Positions 53,490-61,341 of a stretch of DNA of 61,341 nt are shown one piece after another. The notes beneath the pieces are model-generated. The model was not told where the DNA came from, searched no databases, and saw only the letters and a list, made by a program, of their open reading frames with translations. Positions within the stretch are counted from its first letter, which is position 1. Each line of letters begins with the position of its first letter. This DNA is from Pseudoalteromonas denitrificans DSM 6059 (GTDB lineage Bacteria > Pseudomonadota > Gammaproteobacteria > Enterobacterales > Alteromonadaceae): the NCBI RefSeq assembly GCF_900112265.1, contig NZ_FOLO01000015.1:1-61341 (forward strand). The letters run 5' to 3'. Position numbers and translations under genes: made by a program.

Positions 53490-54284
53490 ATGTTATCAAT
53501 TTTTAAATCAAAATCGCTATTAGCCACAGAAGAGCAAAATTGGGTTTTAGATACTTTCATTTGGGCATTTGAACGATTTGATGGAGAATGTTTTATAGAT
53601 GAAACTAAGATTATTCTCCCGAATAATCATTACTTTCCTGATCAGGTCAACAGCGTTTTTGGTATGGCGCAAAATGTATTTAATCATGTTGTAAAATACG
53701 CTGGTATGCAAAACTGGCCTCTAAAATTAGTCGAGCCAGATAAAATGCAAGCAGTTGCATTTCCCCATTGGCAATTTGAGTCTAGATTGCGAGGAGAAAA
53801 TGCAAAGCTAATAAATGTGAATATGCGCGAGCAAATAATTAGCATTTCATATAACCCACAACAAATAAATCAACCTCAAGATTTAGTTGCATCTTTTGCA
53901 CAAACACTCGCTTTGATCTTAATTCATCATAATAAAGAGTTACCACCAGGAGGGGAAGCCTTATTACCTCAGGTAAGTGAACTAGTCGCTGGCTTTTTAG
54001 GTTTTGGTGTGATGTTAGCAAATACGGCGTATCAATTTAGAGGTGGATGTGGTTCTTGTTTTAATGCTTATGCAAATAGACAAGCTGCATTGCCTGAGCC
54101 TGAATTAATTTTTAATTTGGCTTTAATCGCTAAATTAAAAGGAGAAAATAGGAATAAAATATTACCGCACTTAAAACCATACTTAAGAGGTATGTTTAAA
54201 AAAGCCGATAAAACTTTAAATAATGAGCTTAAACAAACTGCAAATCCTCTATTGCTGGCTGTATTTGATAAAGCAAACCCTTAA
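53490..54284 (+). CDS. Hypothetical cytoplasmic protein linked to creA
   Basis: 264 aa, no signal. Unrecognised. It is mostly helical, with a Cys/Gly-rich segment FRGGCGSCFNAYANRQAALP around residues 185-204 that could bind a metal, and a basic C-terminal region (PHLKPYLRGMFKKADK). It is almost contiguous with creA (2-bp gap) and followed 20 bp later by a serine hydrolase gene. No HExxH or other catalytic motif was seen. Confidence 0.65.
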   Translation: MLSIFKSKSLLATEEQNWVLDTFIWAFERFDGECFIDETKIILPNNHYFPDQVNSVFGMAQNVFNHVVKYAGMQNWPLKLVEPDKMQAVAFPHWQFESRLRGENAKLINVNMREQIISISYNPQQINQPQDLVASFAQTLALILIHHNKELPPGGEALLPQVSELVAGFLGFGVMLANTAYQFRGGCGSCFNAYANRQAALPEPELIFNLALIAKLKGENRNKILPHLKPYLRGMFKKADKTLNNELKQTANPLLLAVFDKANP

Positions 54285-54304
54285 AAATAATTAATGAGAA
54301 AAAA

Positions 54305-55858
54305 ATGAAAAAATTAAACTGTGTATTCACTGGGGTATTATTAGCATTATTAAGTTTTACTTCTTTGGCAAAAGTCAATTCAGAAAAAATTGAGCGTGTT
54401 ATCGAGAATTCGATGGCAAGATTCAATGTGCCAGGTTTAGCCATCGCAATAGTCGAAGATAATGAAGTAATTATGGCTAAAGGTTTTGGTATTAAGCATT
54501 TAGATACAGGAGAAAAGGTAAATAAAAACACCTTATTTGGAATTGCATCAAATACGAAAGCTTTTACTGTGGCTGCCATTGCTATCTTGGTTGATCAAGG
54601 TAAATTAAGCTGGGATGACAAAGTAATAGATCATTTACCTGAATTTCGTTTATATGATGCTTATGTCACACGAGAAATGACAATTCGAGATTTATTGAGT
54701 CATAGGAGTGGTTTAGGTTTAGGGGCTGGAGATTTGATGATTTGGCCTGATACCAATAAAAAAATCAATGATATTTTAGATAGCTTACGCTATTTAAAGC
54801 CTGCTTCTAGTTTTCGTTCTAAATATGCTTATAACAATTTAATGTTTGTAACTGCCGGTGAAGTTGTTGCAAGAGTATCAGGTATGAGTTGGCAAGACTT
54901 TACGGAAAAAAATATTTTGCAACCTCTTAAAATGAATACATCAAGAGCCGGTTTTTCTCGTATTGCTAAAAGTAATAAAAACTGGGCAACAGGGCATATT
55001 CCATTAGAGGGTAAGTTAACACCATTTTTTGTTAATTATTTAGAAGACTTTCGTGGTGCGGGTGCAATTGCATCGAATGTAGTCGATATGAGTCAGTGGT
55101 TGAAAATGCAATTAGCGCAAGGTGAAATGGCTGATGGTACGTCGTTATTTACAAAAAAACAGCAACTGGAAATGTGGCATCCGCATATTACTAAGAAAGC
55201 TTCTAAAAAAGGCTTTGTAAGTCATAGACAACAGTTTAGAGGTTATGGTTTAGGTTGGAGTATTGAAGATTATCAAGGATATAAAAAAGTAGGACATGGC
55301 GGTGGTATTTTAGGCATGGTGTCGCAAGTTACTTTAATACCAGAAAAAAAACTAGGGATTGTTATTTTATCAAATCAACAAGCATTTAGTGCTTTATCTG
55401 CCATTACACATGAAGTGTTAGAAGATGTTCTACAACTTAAAGATAAAGATAAAGATTGGGTCGATGTGTTAGCAAAAAAACACTTTCAAAAAAAAGAAAA
55501 AGCTTATAAAGAATCAGAACTTGCTAAAGTTGTAAACTATCAAGCTTCCTTACCTTTGAGTTCTTATACAGGAAGCTTTATAGATGACTGGTATGGTGAT
55601 GTTAATATTGAAGAAAAATCGGGTGAATTATTAATTGATTTTACACATACAGAGCGATTAAAAGGGGTGTTAGAACACCATACAGGTAATACTTTTATTG
55701 TGCGTTGGAATGAAAAGTTACTTGAAGCCGATGCCTTTATTCACTTTGATATGTCAGCTAAAAATCAGGTCAAGAATATTAAGCTAGAAGCCGTTGCTCC
55801 GAGTGTAACGGACTTTAGCTTTGATTTTCATAATTTAAATTTAAAACAAAAATTATAA
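54305..55858 (+). CDS. Exported serine hydrolase of the class C beta-lactamase/AmpH-like family
   Basis: 517 aa. Signal peptide (about 1-23). The active-site SxxK is SNTK at about residue 82, the YxN-type motif is in KYAYNNLMF (about 175), and the KTG-equivalent is GHGGG (about 330). A C-terminal lipocalin-like DUF3471 domain follows (YTGSFIDDWYGDVNIEEKSG). Relatives include D-aminopeptidases, esterases and peptidoglycan endopeptidases; a resistance beta-lactamase is less likely with this C-terminal extension. Confidence 0.87.
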   Translation: MKKLNCVFTGVLLALLSFTSLAKVNSEKIERVIENSMARFNVPGLAIAIVEDNEVIMAKGFGIKHLDTGEKVNKNTLFGIASNTKAFTVAAIAILVDQGKLSWDDKVIDHLPEFRLYDAYVTREMTIRDLLSHRSGLGLGAGDLMIWPDTNKKINDILDSLRYLKPASSFRSKYAYNNLMFVTAGEVVARVSGMSWQDFTEKNILQPLKMNTSRAGFSRIAKSNKNWATGHIPLEGKLTPFFVNYLEDFRGAGAIASNVVDMSQWLKMQLAQGEMADGTSLFTKKQQLEMWHPHITKKASKKGFVSHRQQFRGYGLGWSIEDYQGYKKVGHGGGILGMVSQVTLIPEKKLGIVILSNQQAFSALSAITHEVLEDVLQLKDKDKDWVDVLAKKHFQKKEKAYKESELAKVVNYQASLPLSSYTGSFIDDWYGDVNIEEKSGELLIDFTHTERLKGVLEHHTGNTFIVRWNEKLLEADAFIHFDMSAKNQVKNIKLEAVAPSVTDFSFDFHNLNLKQKL

Positions 55859-55914
55859 TTTTTGAGTTGTGTTATATCTTTTATTCGATAATAAAATAGA
55901 GTGTATCGACTAAA

Positions 55915-55960
55915 GTATCAAAGTTTACGCAGGTAAACTTTGATACGCTTTATATTTAAT
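55915..55960 (+). terminator. Hairpin after the serine hydrolase gene
   Basis: Perfect 14-bp stem GTATCAAAGTTTAC/GTAAACTTTGATAC (55915-55928, 55933-55946), 4-base loop GCAG, followed by only a broken T tract. It lies 57 bp after the stop and 42 bp before the next gene. Confidence 0.6.
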
Positions 55961-55987
55961 TAAATTAATATCAACTCGGACCTGAGT

Positions 55988-56905
55988 ATGCGTACTGCGA
56001 TTATTTATCATCCTGATTGTCGAAAACACAAGATGACTCCAGATCATCCTGAGAGCACAATGCGCTTAGATGCAATTCAAGATAGATTACTGGCATCTGG
56101 TTTAGATATTGCTGTACCTCAATTGTTAACTCCTAAAGCAACAGATGAAGATATATTACGAGTTCATAAAAAAGTATATGTAGACTTTGTAAAAAATAAG
56201 ATTCCAAAAGCCGGGTTAATCGATCTGGATGGAGATACCTGGCTGTGCAAAGATAGCTTTAAAGCTGCAGAGCGTGCTGCTGGCTCTGGAATTTATGCTG
56301 TTGAACAAATTTTAAGTGGTCAGTTAGATTCTGCTTTTTGTGCGATAAGACCGCCAGGTCATCATGCAAATGAAGATGTCTCATCTGGTTTTTGTATCTT
56401 CAATAATGTAGCCATCGCAGTGAAGTATGCACAAGAACAAGGTATTAAACGCATTGCCATTTTAGATATAGACGTACACCATGGCAATGGAACACAAGAT
56501 ATTTTCGAACAAGATGATAATGTATTGTTTTGCTCTATTTTTCAGCATCCTTTTTATCCAAATACCCCTATTAAAAATACAAAAACAATTATAAATACAC
56601 CTTTAAAAGCGGGTTTGGGCGGTGATGATTTTAAGCGCTCAATTACGGATAGCTGGCTTCCAGCCATTAACCGTTTTAGCCCCGAGCTTATTGTTATAAG
56701 TGCTGGGTTTGATGGTCACTTAGAAGATGATATGGGGCAGCTGGTATTGGTTGAAGCCGACTATGCATGGTTTACCGATAAAATAGTAAAGCTTTCAAAG
56801 GAAATAAATTGTAAGGGGATTGTTTCTATGTTGGAAGGTGGATATGACTTATCTTCGTTAGGACGCAGTGTGGCTGTTCATATCAAATCTTTAGCTGAGG
56901 TGTAG
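55988..56905 (+). CDS. Histone-deacetylase-family amidohydrolase
   Basis: 305 aa, class II HDAC/acetylpolyamine amidohydrolase-like. AIRPPGHHANEDVSSGFCIF, then LDIDVHHGNGTQDIF with the zinc-binding Asp-His, VISAGFDGHLEDDMGQL, and MLEGGYDLSSLGRSV hold the catalytic and metal residues. Bacterial members remove acetyl groups from small molecules (acetylpolyamines, acetoin-related) or lysines; the substrate is not known here. Monocistronic. Confidence 0.92.
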   Translation: MRTAIIYHPDCRKHKMTPDHPESTMRLDAIQDRLLASGLDIAVPQLLTPKATDEDILRVHKKVYVDFVKNKIPKAGLIDLDGDTWLCKDSFKAAERAAGSGIYAVEQILSGQLDSAFCAIRPPGHHANEDVSSGFCIFNNVAIAVKYAQEQGIKRIAILDIDVHHGNGTQDIFEQDDNVLFCSIFQHPFYPNTPIKNTKTIINTPLKAGLGGDDFKRSITDSWLPAINRFSPELIVISAGFDGHLEDDMGQLVLVEADYAWFTDKIVKLSKEINCKGIVSMLEGGYDLSSLGRSVAVHIKSLAEV

Positions 56906-57070
56906 TTGTTACTTTAATGCGAGTTAAATAACAACTACCAGGAAAAGTTCGCATATAACCCCATTTAAGTTGATCTAAAACAAACTGTTTTGTTTTTATT
57001 TTTGGTAAATTTCATGTTTTGCATGTGTATTTTAATGCTAATTTCACTTTCTTTTACATGGAGTTTCTAA

Positions 57071-59596
57071 ATGGTTTTAAAGTCTAAAAATAAAATGTTA
57101 ACAGTGGCAGATGTCATGTCTAAAAATATTTTATTTTGTAAACCTGAAACATCATTATTTGAAGCTGCTAATATGATGGGAAATCGCAATGTGAGCGCTA
57201 TTTTTATCATGTCTAATGATAAACTTATTGGCGTTTGGACTGAAGCTGATTGCTCAAAACTCGACTTTTCAATGGCTCACTTTTCTGAACAGCCTATCGC
57301 TAATTTTATGAGTAGCCCTGTAAAACAAGTTCATACCAAAACAGCGGTTTCAGAGCTCACAATTTTATTTCATAATTATGGTTTTCGTCATTTATTGGTT
57401 GTTGATGAAAAGAATAGCCCAAAAGGTGTTGTGAGCTTATCAGATGTAATTAAAAGCCAAGGACTGGAACATTATTTACATTTTAGGCAAGTAGACAAAA
57501 GCTATAACCCAAACATTCCTATATTAGATGCCAGCGACAGTATGACTATTGTTGCCAAAAAAATGCGGGAGACGAGGGTTAATGCTGTTTTGATTGAAAA
57601 CAAAACCATTAAACAAAAAGGCATAATAACAGAGAGGGACTTACTTAACTTATTGAGAAAAGGTGTCATTAAAGAGAGCTGTTGGGAGTATGCCAGTTGG
57701 CCTTTATTAACAGTGAAAGAAACAACCAGTCTTTATAAGGCTTATCAATTATTGGAAATTCGAAAAATCAGGCACCTAGTTGTTGAGAATGATAAGTTGG
57801 AGATGCAAGGTGTATTGTCACTGAATCATATTATGTCTGATATCGAACTAGCCTATATGACTGAGTTAGAAGTTGTTCTAGAGCAAAGAGATATAGCGCT
57901 CAAAAAATCTCAAAAAAACTTATATTTGGCTAAAAAAATTATTAACGCATCACTAGATGGCATTATGATCACTGATAGTGCAGGAACCATATTACAAGTT
58001 AATCCAGCATTTACTTCTTTAACGGGTTATGAAGCTCAAGAAGTTATGGGGCAAAACCCAAATATTTTAAGTTCGGGAAAACATGATGAACAATTTTACG
58101 ATAAAATGTGGGAAGTTCTACGTCGAGAACGTGTTTGGCAAGGTGAAATTTATAATAAAAAGAAAAGTGGTGAATTATTTTTAGAGTGGTTAACTATTAT
58201 AGAAATAAGAGAGAATGAGGACGAGGAGTTACTCTATGCTGCTATTTTTAGTGATATTACAGAACGAAAAAAAGCAGAAAAACGCATTACTGCTTTAGCA
58301 TATTTTGATGAGTTAACACATTTGCCTAATAGGCGTTTATTTAGCGACAGATTAGAAATGGCACTGGCAACGGCCAATAGAGATCAACAAAAACTTGTTG
58401 TTATGTTTTTAGATTTAGATCATTTTAAACAGGTAAATGATACCTTAGGTCATAGTATTGGTGATTTATTATTACAACAAGTTGGTATGAGATTACAAAC
58501 CTATGTCAAAGCAGGGGATACATTAGCACGATTAGGTGGGGATGAATTCACCTTGTTATTAACAGAAGTTGATGATGTGAATGAAATTTTAATTTATGCC
58601 ACGCAGTTAATATCTTCATTAGAACAGCCTTTTAACATACAAGATCATGAAATATCTATTACGACCTCAATTGGTGCAGCTGTTTATCCTGATGATGGCT
58701 TAGATTCAGATACTTTACTCAAACATGCTGATGTTGCTATGTATCGCAGTAAAGAGCTGGGTCGTAATTCATTTCAATTGTATAAACCCGCAATGAATGC
58801 ACGTTCATTAGAGCGCATGGTAATGGAAAGTAAATTAAACAAAGCTTTGAGAAATAATGCTTTTGAACTTTTTTATCAACCTAAAATTGATGCGTCAAAC
58901 TTTAAAGTTGTAGGGGTTGAAGCTTTGATTCGATGGCAAGATATTGATTTAGGAACCATATCCCCAGGGAGTTTTATTCCATTAGCTGAAGAACTGGGAT
59001 TAATCATAGATTTAGATATTTGGGTTCTAAATCAAGCTTGTAAACAAATTAAGCACTGGCTTGATGATGGTGTTCAATTTGGTAAAGTCTCAATTAACAT
59101 ATCAGCCTTACACCTAACGAAGGGCAACTTAGTTTTTGCGGTGAGAAATGCGCTAAATTTATGGTGTATTCCCGCACAATTGTTAGAAATTGAAGTAACT
59201 GAAACAAGCTTTATCTCATCAATGAGTGAGGCAAAAAAAGTACTTAATGCACTGAAAGCACTGGATGTAAATATAGCATTGGATGACTTTGGTACAGGTT
59301 ACTCTGCTTTAAGTTATTTAACTCAGCTACCGATAGATACGTTAAAAATTGATGCCAGTTTCATTGCTAAAATTCCTGATGAATATGGCAATAGTCAAAT
59401 TGTAAAAGCGATAGTCGCATTAGCTCAAAGTTTAGGCTTGGAATTGGTAGCTGAAGGAGTGGAAAAAGAAAAGCAACTTAAATTTTTACAAGAGATTGGC
59501 TGTAATATCATTCAAGGCTATTTTTTTAGTAAAGCTTTAGCTGCAAGCGAGCTAAACCAATTTATTGTTAATCGAAAAGCTGTTTTTGAAAATTAA
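57071..59596 (+). CDS. CBS-CBS-PAS-GGDEF-EAL cyclic-di-GMP protein
   Basis: 841 aa, cytoplasmic. Two CBS pairs (about residues 10-130 and 145-265), a short coiled linker, PAS (about 290-400; IINASLDGIMITDSAGTILQ), GGDEF (about 405-570) and EAL (about 580-835). The GGDEF site is intact (ARLGGDEF, about residue 487); the product-inhibition I-site reads KAGD instead of RxxD. EAL residues are present (GVEALIRW, DDFGTGYSALSYL). It may make and/or degrade c-di-GMP in response to adenine nucleotides (CBS) and a redox or ligand signal (PAS); the net direction is not predictable. Confidence 0.93.
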   Translation: MVLKSKNKMLTVADVMSKNILFCKPETSLFEAANMMGNRNVSAIFIMSNDKLIGVWTEADCSKLDFSMAHFSEQPIANFMSSPVKQVHTKTAVSELTILFHNYGFRHLLVVDEKNSPKGVVSLSDVIKSQGLEHYLHFRQVDKSYNPNIPILDASDSMTIVAKKMRETRVNAVLIENKTIKQKGIITERDLLNLLRKGVIKESCWEYASWPLLTVKETTSLYKAYQLLEIRKIRHLVVENDKLEMQGVLSLNHIMSDIELAYMTELEVVLEQRDIALKKSQKNLYLAKKIINASLDGIMITDSAGTILQVNPAFTSLTGYEAQEVMGQNPNILSSGKHDEQFYDKMWEVLRRERVWQGEIYNKKKSGELFLEWLTIIEIRENEDEELLYAAIFSDITERKKAEKRITALAYFDELTHLPNRRLFSDRLEMALATANRDQQKLVVMFLDLDHFKQVNDTLGHSIGDLLLQQVGMRLQTYVKAGDTLARLGGDEFTLLLTEVDDVNEILIYATQLISSLEQPFNIQDHEISITTSIGAAVYPDDGLDSDTLLKHADVAMYRSKELGRNSFQLYKPAMNARSLERMVMESKLNKALRNNAFELFYQPKIDASNFKVVGVEALIRWQDIDLGTISPGSFIPLAEELGLIIDLDIWVLNQACKQIKHWLDDGVQFGKVSINISALHLTKGNLVFAVRNALNLWCIPAQLLEIEVTETSFISSMSEAKKVLNALKALDVNIALDDFGTGYSALSYLTQLPIDTLKIDASFIAKIPDEYGNSQIVKAIVALAQSLGLELVAEGVEKEKQLKFLQEIGCNIIQGYFFSKALAASELNQFIVNRKAVFEN

Positions 59597-59709
59597 TACC
59601 ATAAAGTAATTGCTAATAGAGTCTATTTTTTTGTGTGATTTTTGCATTTTGTGCGTTCAGTGCTAATAAAAAATTTAGCACCAAAACGAATAAAAGAAAC
59701 GGCTATACT

Positions 59710-60192
59710 TTATATAGGGCTAATTTTAATTGAACTTTGAGGGCAGGTTGATATGCAGGCACCGCAGCTTGTACAGTCTGCTAAACTAATTTCAGGAGTT
59801 GGAATACTTGATTTAAATAAATCAAATTTTATGGCCTCAACCTCACAAGCATCTTTACACGACATACAATAAACATTATTTACCGCTAAACAGTTTCCGG
59901 CAATGGTGATCTTATTATTGAAGGCCGCATTTTGTGTTTTATTTAAAGCCTGAGGTTTACAGGCTTCTACACATAAATTACAAAATGTACATTCGTCAAT
60001 TGAAAAGTCAACTTCAGGATATCCTCCAGCCCCTTTTTTGATTATGCGCGTTTCACAAGCATCGATGCAGCCATTGCATTGTGTGCAAGTATTTAAAAAT
60101 GTATCTTCAAGTCCACTATATGGGGGACGCAGTGGTATATCTGCTTTAGGTTTTGCTCTAAAAAAAGAACGTCGACTATGATCTATGGCCAT
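59710..60192 (-). CDS. napF: NapF-type ferredoxin
   Basis: 160 aa. Four cysteine motifs: CTQCNGCIDAC, CTFCNLCVEAC, CMSCKDAC and CTSCGACISTC. It starts MAIDHSRRSFFRA, with the twin-arginine-like segment usual in NapF, which nevertheless stays cytoplasmic. ATG 60192 is preferred over a GTG at 60216. NapF usually helps mature NapA nitrate reductase; here no nap genes are next to it, and it follows a HutD-like gene and fdsD, so a role with formate dehydrogenase is an alternative. Confidence 0.88.
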   Translation of the reverse strand: MAIDHSRRSFFRAKPKADIPLRPPYSGLEDTFLNTCTQCNGCIDACETRIIKKGAGGYPEVDFSIDECTFCNLCVEACKPQALNKTQNAAFNNKITIAGNCLAVNNVYCMSCKDACEVEAIKFDLFKSSIPTPEISLADCTSCGACISTCPQSSIKISPI

Positions 60193-60240
60193 TAACTTGT
60201 TACCTTTAAAAAACACATAATACTGTTTAAGTTTAAGGTA

Positions 60241-60825
60241 TTATTTTTTTGTAAGCTTGATAATTATCATCATTTGGCCAGTTATCTGAAGGTTATTTTT
60301 AAAGCTTCCTGAGATATGCATTAAATGCCCTGTAGGTAAAGTTTCAAATTCATTATTATCTTTTGTAAGTTTAGCTTGGTTTTGTAAGCAATAAATAAAA
60401 TATTGATGCCCTTCAATGATATTCACAGTAGTTAAATTGACACTGTTAATGGTTTCAACTGAATAGCTATCCGTTTTAACTATGACATTAAAGTCTAAAA
60501 TCTCACCATTAAAAAGCTCTCCAGTAGTTTCGCTGCCACCATCAAAGATTGAAACATCTAATTTATTTTTTAAAGAATGCGTTATTTTTTTATCAGCACC
60601 AATATGGTGTAAAGCGATGCCTTTACCTGCAATTAAAGTTAAATTTCGAGTATAACCAGAAAAGTTAGAGAATATCCCGTTTTGAGCAACACTCGCTATG
60701 CTAAGTCGCCAATCAAAGTTATCTAAAGTACCATTTTCATTTATAGCAAGTTCAGTGGTGATGCCTTTGCCATTTTTCCATGGCACTTTTTTAAATTGTG
60801 TCGGGGGAGTAATCGTCAATTGCAT
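60241..60825 (-). CDS. HutD/Ves-family cupin protein
   Basis: 194 aa. The diagnostic start FKKVPWKNGKGITTELAI, then DWRLSIASVAQNGIFSNFSGYTR and a central LDFNVIVKTD match the HutD/Ves bicupin family. HutD is thought to modulate histidine use; E. coli Ves is a cold/stress protein. No hut gene is near; it lies 9 bp after fdsD and before napF on the same strand. Confidence 0.85.
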   Translation of the reverse strand: MQLTITPPTQFKKVPWKNGKGITTELAINENGTLDNFDWRLSIASVAQNGIFSNFSGYTRNLTLIAGKGIALHHIGADKKITHSLKNKLDVSIFDGGSETTGELFNGEILDFNVIVKTDSYSVETINSVNLTTVNIIEGHQYFIYCLQNQAKLTKDNNEFETLPTGHLMHISGSFKNNLQITGQMMIIIKLTKK

Positions 60826-60834
60826 TATGTGCTC

Positions 60835-61053
60835 TTATACTAATTGTTTAATAGCAAGCTTTGCTACATTTGTAAGCTCGCTACCATCGGTTTGGTAATA
60901 TGCAATGATATCTAGCTTCATTGATTTAGCCCAAAATAATTGAATATGGTTTAAAACTTTTTTTGCGGTCTCTTCATCATCTGATTGATGGCAGATATTA
61001 TCAGAGATCTGGTTCGCCATTTTTATTAAATTATCTATTTTTGCTGATGTCAT
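60835..61053 (-). CDS. fdsD: Formate dehydrogenase delta subunit (FdsD-like)
   Basis: 72 aa. NLIKMANQISDNICHQSD at the start and VLNHIQLFWAKSMKLDII in the middle match the small delta subunit family of soluble Mo/W formate dehydrogenases. It is probably the last or near-last gene of an fds operon entering from the right edge; hutD-like and napF follow closely. Confidence 0.82.
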   Translation of the reverse strand: MTSAKIDNLIKMANQISDNICHQSDDEETAKKVLNHIQLFWAKSMKLDIIAYYQTDGSELTNVAKLAIKQLV

Positions 61054-61225
61054 TACATGAATGCTTTTATATCTAATTATTTTAATATTTTCTCATATTA
61101 ACCGCTATTTTTATACACACTAAAAAGTTCTTTTTTATGTCTCCCTCTTATCATTTTATATCAACATTTAAAACGAGGGTGCTAATTGCTGGCTTGTTTA
61201 GCCCAGTATTTCTCGGTGTGGGCAA

Positions 61226-61341
61226 TTACACTTTTTTATTTGCTTCCCAAGAACGATAGGCATCTTTAGTATAAAAAAGGTAAAGTTTATCTTCATAAAT
61301 GGTTGAAATTTTGGGGTTTGAAATTACATTTTCATTATGCG
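61226..61341 (-). CDS. Partial gene, YHS-like C-terminus
   Basis: An open frame runs from the right edge to TAA at 61228-61226. The last 37 residues include NPKISTIYEDKLYLFYTKDA and end RSWEANKKV, which resembles the end of YHS-domain proteins (a small metal-associated domain). The rest is outside the window, so the assignment is tentative. Confidence 0.5.
   Translation of the reverse strand, partial: HNENVISNPKISTIYEDKLYLFYTKDAYRSWEANKKV

Noticed and set aside
54305..55858. Antibiotic-resistance class C beta-lactamase
   Set aside because: The SxxK, YxN and HGG motifs are shared by many esterases and peptidases; the C-terminal DUF3471-like domain argues against AmpC.

Overview
The window looks like chromosomal DNA of a marine gammaproteobacterium of the order Alteromonadales (Colwellia, Thalassotalea or Pseudoalteromonas-like). 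The grounds are AT-rich DNA, the conserved run ndk-rlmN-pilW-rodZ-ispG-hisS-yfgM-bamB-der, an argininosuccinate lyase fused to an N-acetyltransferase (ArgH(A)) in a divergent argE/argCBFGH block, and many small secreted or lipoprotein genes. I saw no tRNA, rRNA, CRISPR, insertion sequence or prophage. The genus is inference.

Region 1 (1-6300): a partial gene with a terminator; an operon of three exported proteins (glyoxalase-like, lumazine-binding-like, metallo-beta-lactamase fold); a stand-alone iscX; a nucleotidyltransferase/N-acetylhexosamine 1-kinase pair that probably makes activated amino sugar from free sugar; and, on the minus strand, the tRNA-hydroxylation gene trhP with the ferredoxin gene yfhL, behind an FNR-like site. 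Region 2 (6600-17200): housekeeping genes for nucleotide balance, RNA modification, pilus assembly, cell shape, isoprenoids, histidyl-tRNA, outer-membrane assembly and ribosome maturation. Region 3 (17350-25210): a VOC protein, then arginine biosynthesis with tandem ARG boxes between argE and argC and an intrinsic-terminator hairpin directly in front of argC.

Region 4 (25200-33330) is accessory: a 71-aa peptide with a double-glycine-type leader, a membrane protein, msrA, a 32-aa CxxC membrane peptide, a pair of DUF1566 proteins, a YggN-like protein, a chemoreceptor and an RsuA-type pseudouridine synthase. Region 5 (33600-52140) is a purine catabolic island. Guanine goes to xanthine (GuaD), xanthine to urate (XdhAB, with XdhC), urate to 5-hydroxyisourate (a membrane PuuD with a cytochrome c tail), then to allantoin (UraH, UraD), allantoate (AllB), ureidoglycolate (Alc) and glyoxylate plus urea (AllA). 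A RutR-like TetR regulator sits at its end. Farther on are a MOFRL-type glycerate kinase, which could receive carbon from glyoxylate, and a divergent POT/MFS transporter. Between them lie a DHH phosphoesterase, an AraC/GyrI pair and a protein built from seven P-x-[HD]-V-[YFL] repeats.

Region 6 (52200-61341): a small outer-membrane barrel, a CreA-like lipoprotein with an unknown cytoplasmic partner, a serine beta-lactamase-fold hydrolase, a histone-deacetylase-family amidohydrolase, and a CBS-CBS-PAS-GGDEF-EAL protein. At the right edge, on the minus strand, are napF, a HutD/Ves-family gene, the formate dehydrogenase delta-subunit gene and a partial YHS-like gene, which suggests that a formate dehydrogenase cluster continues beyond the window.
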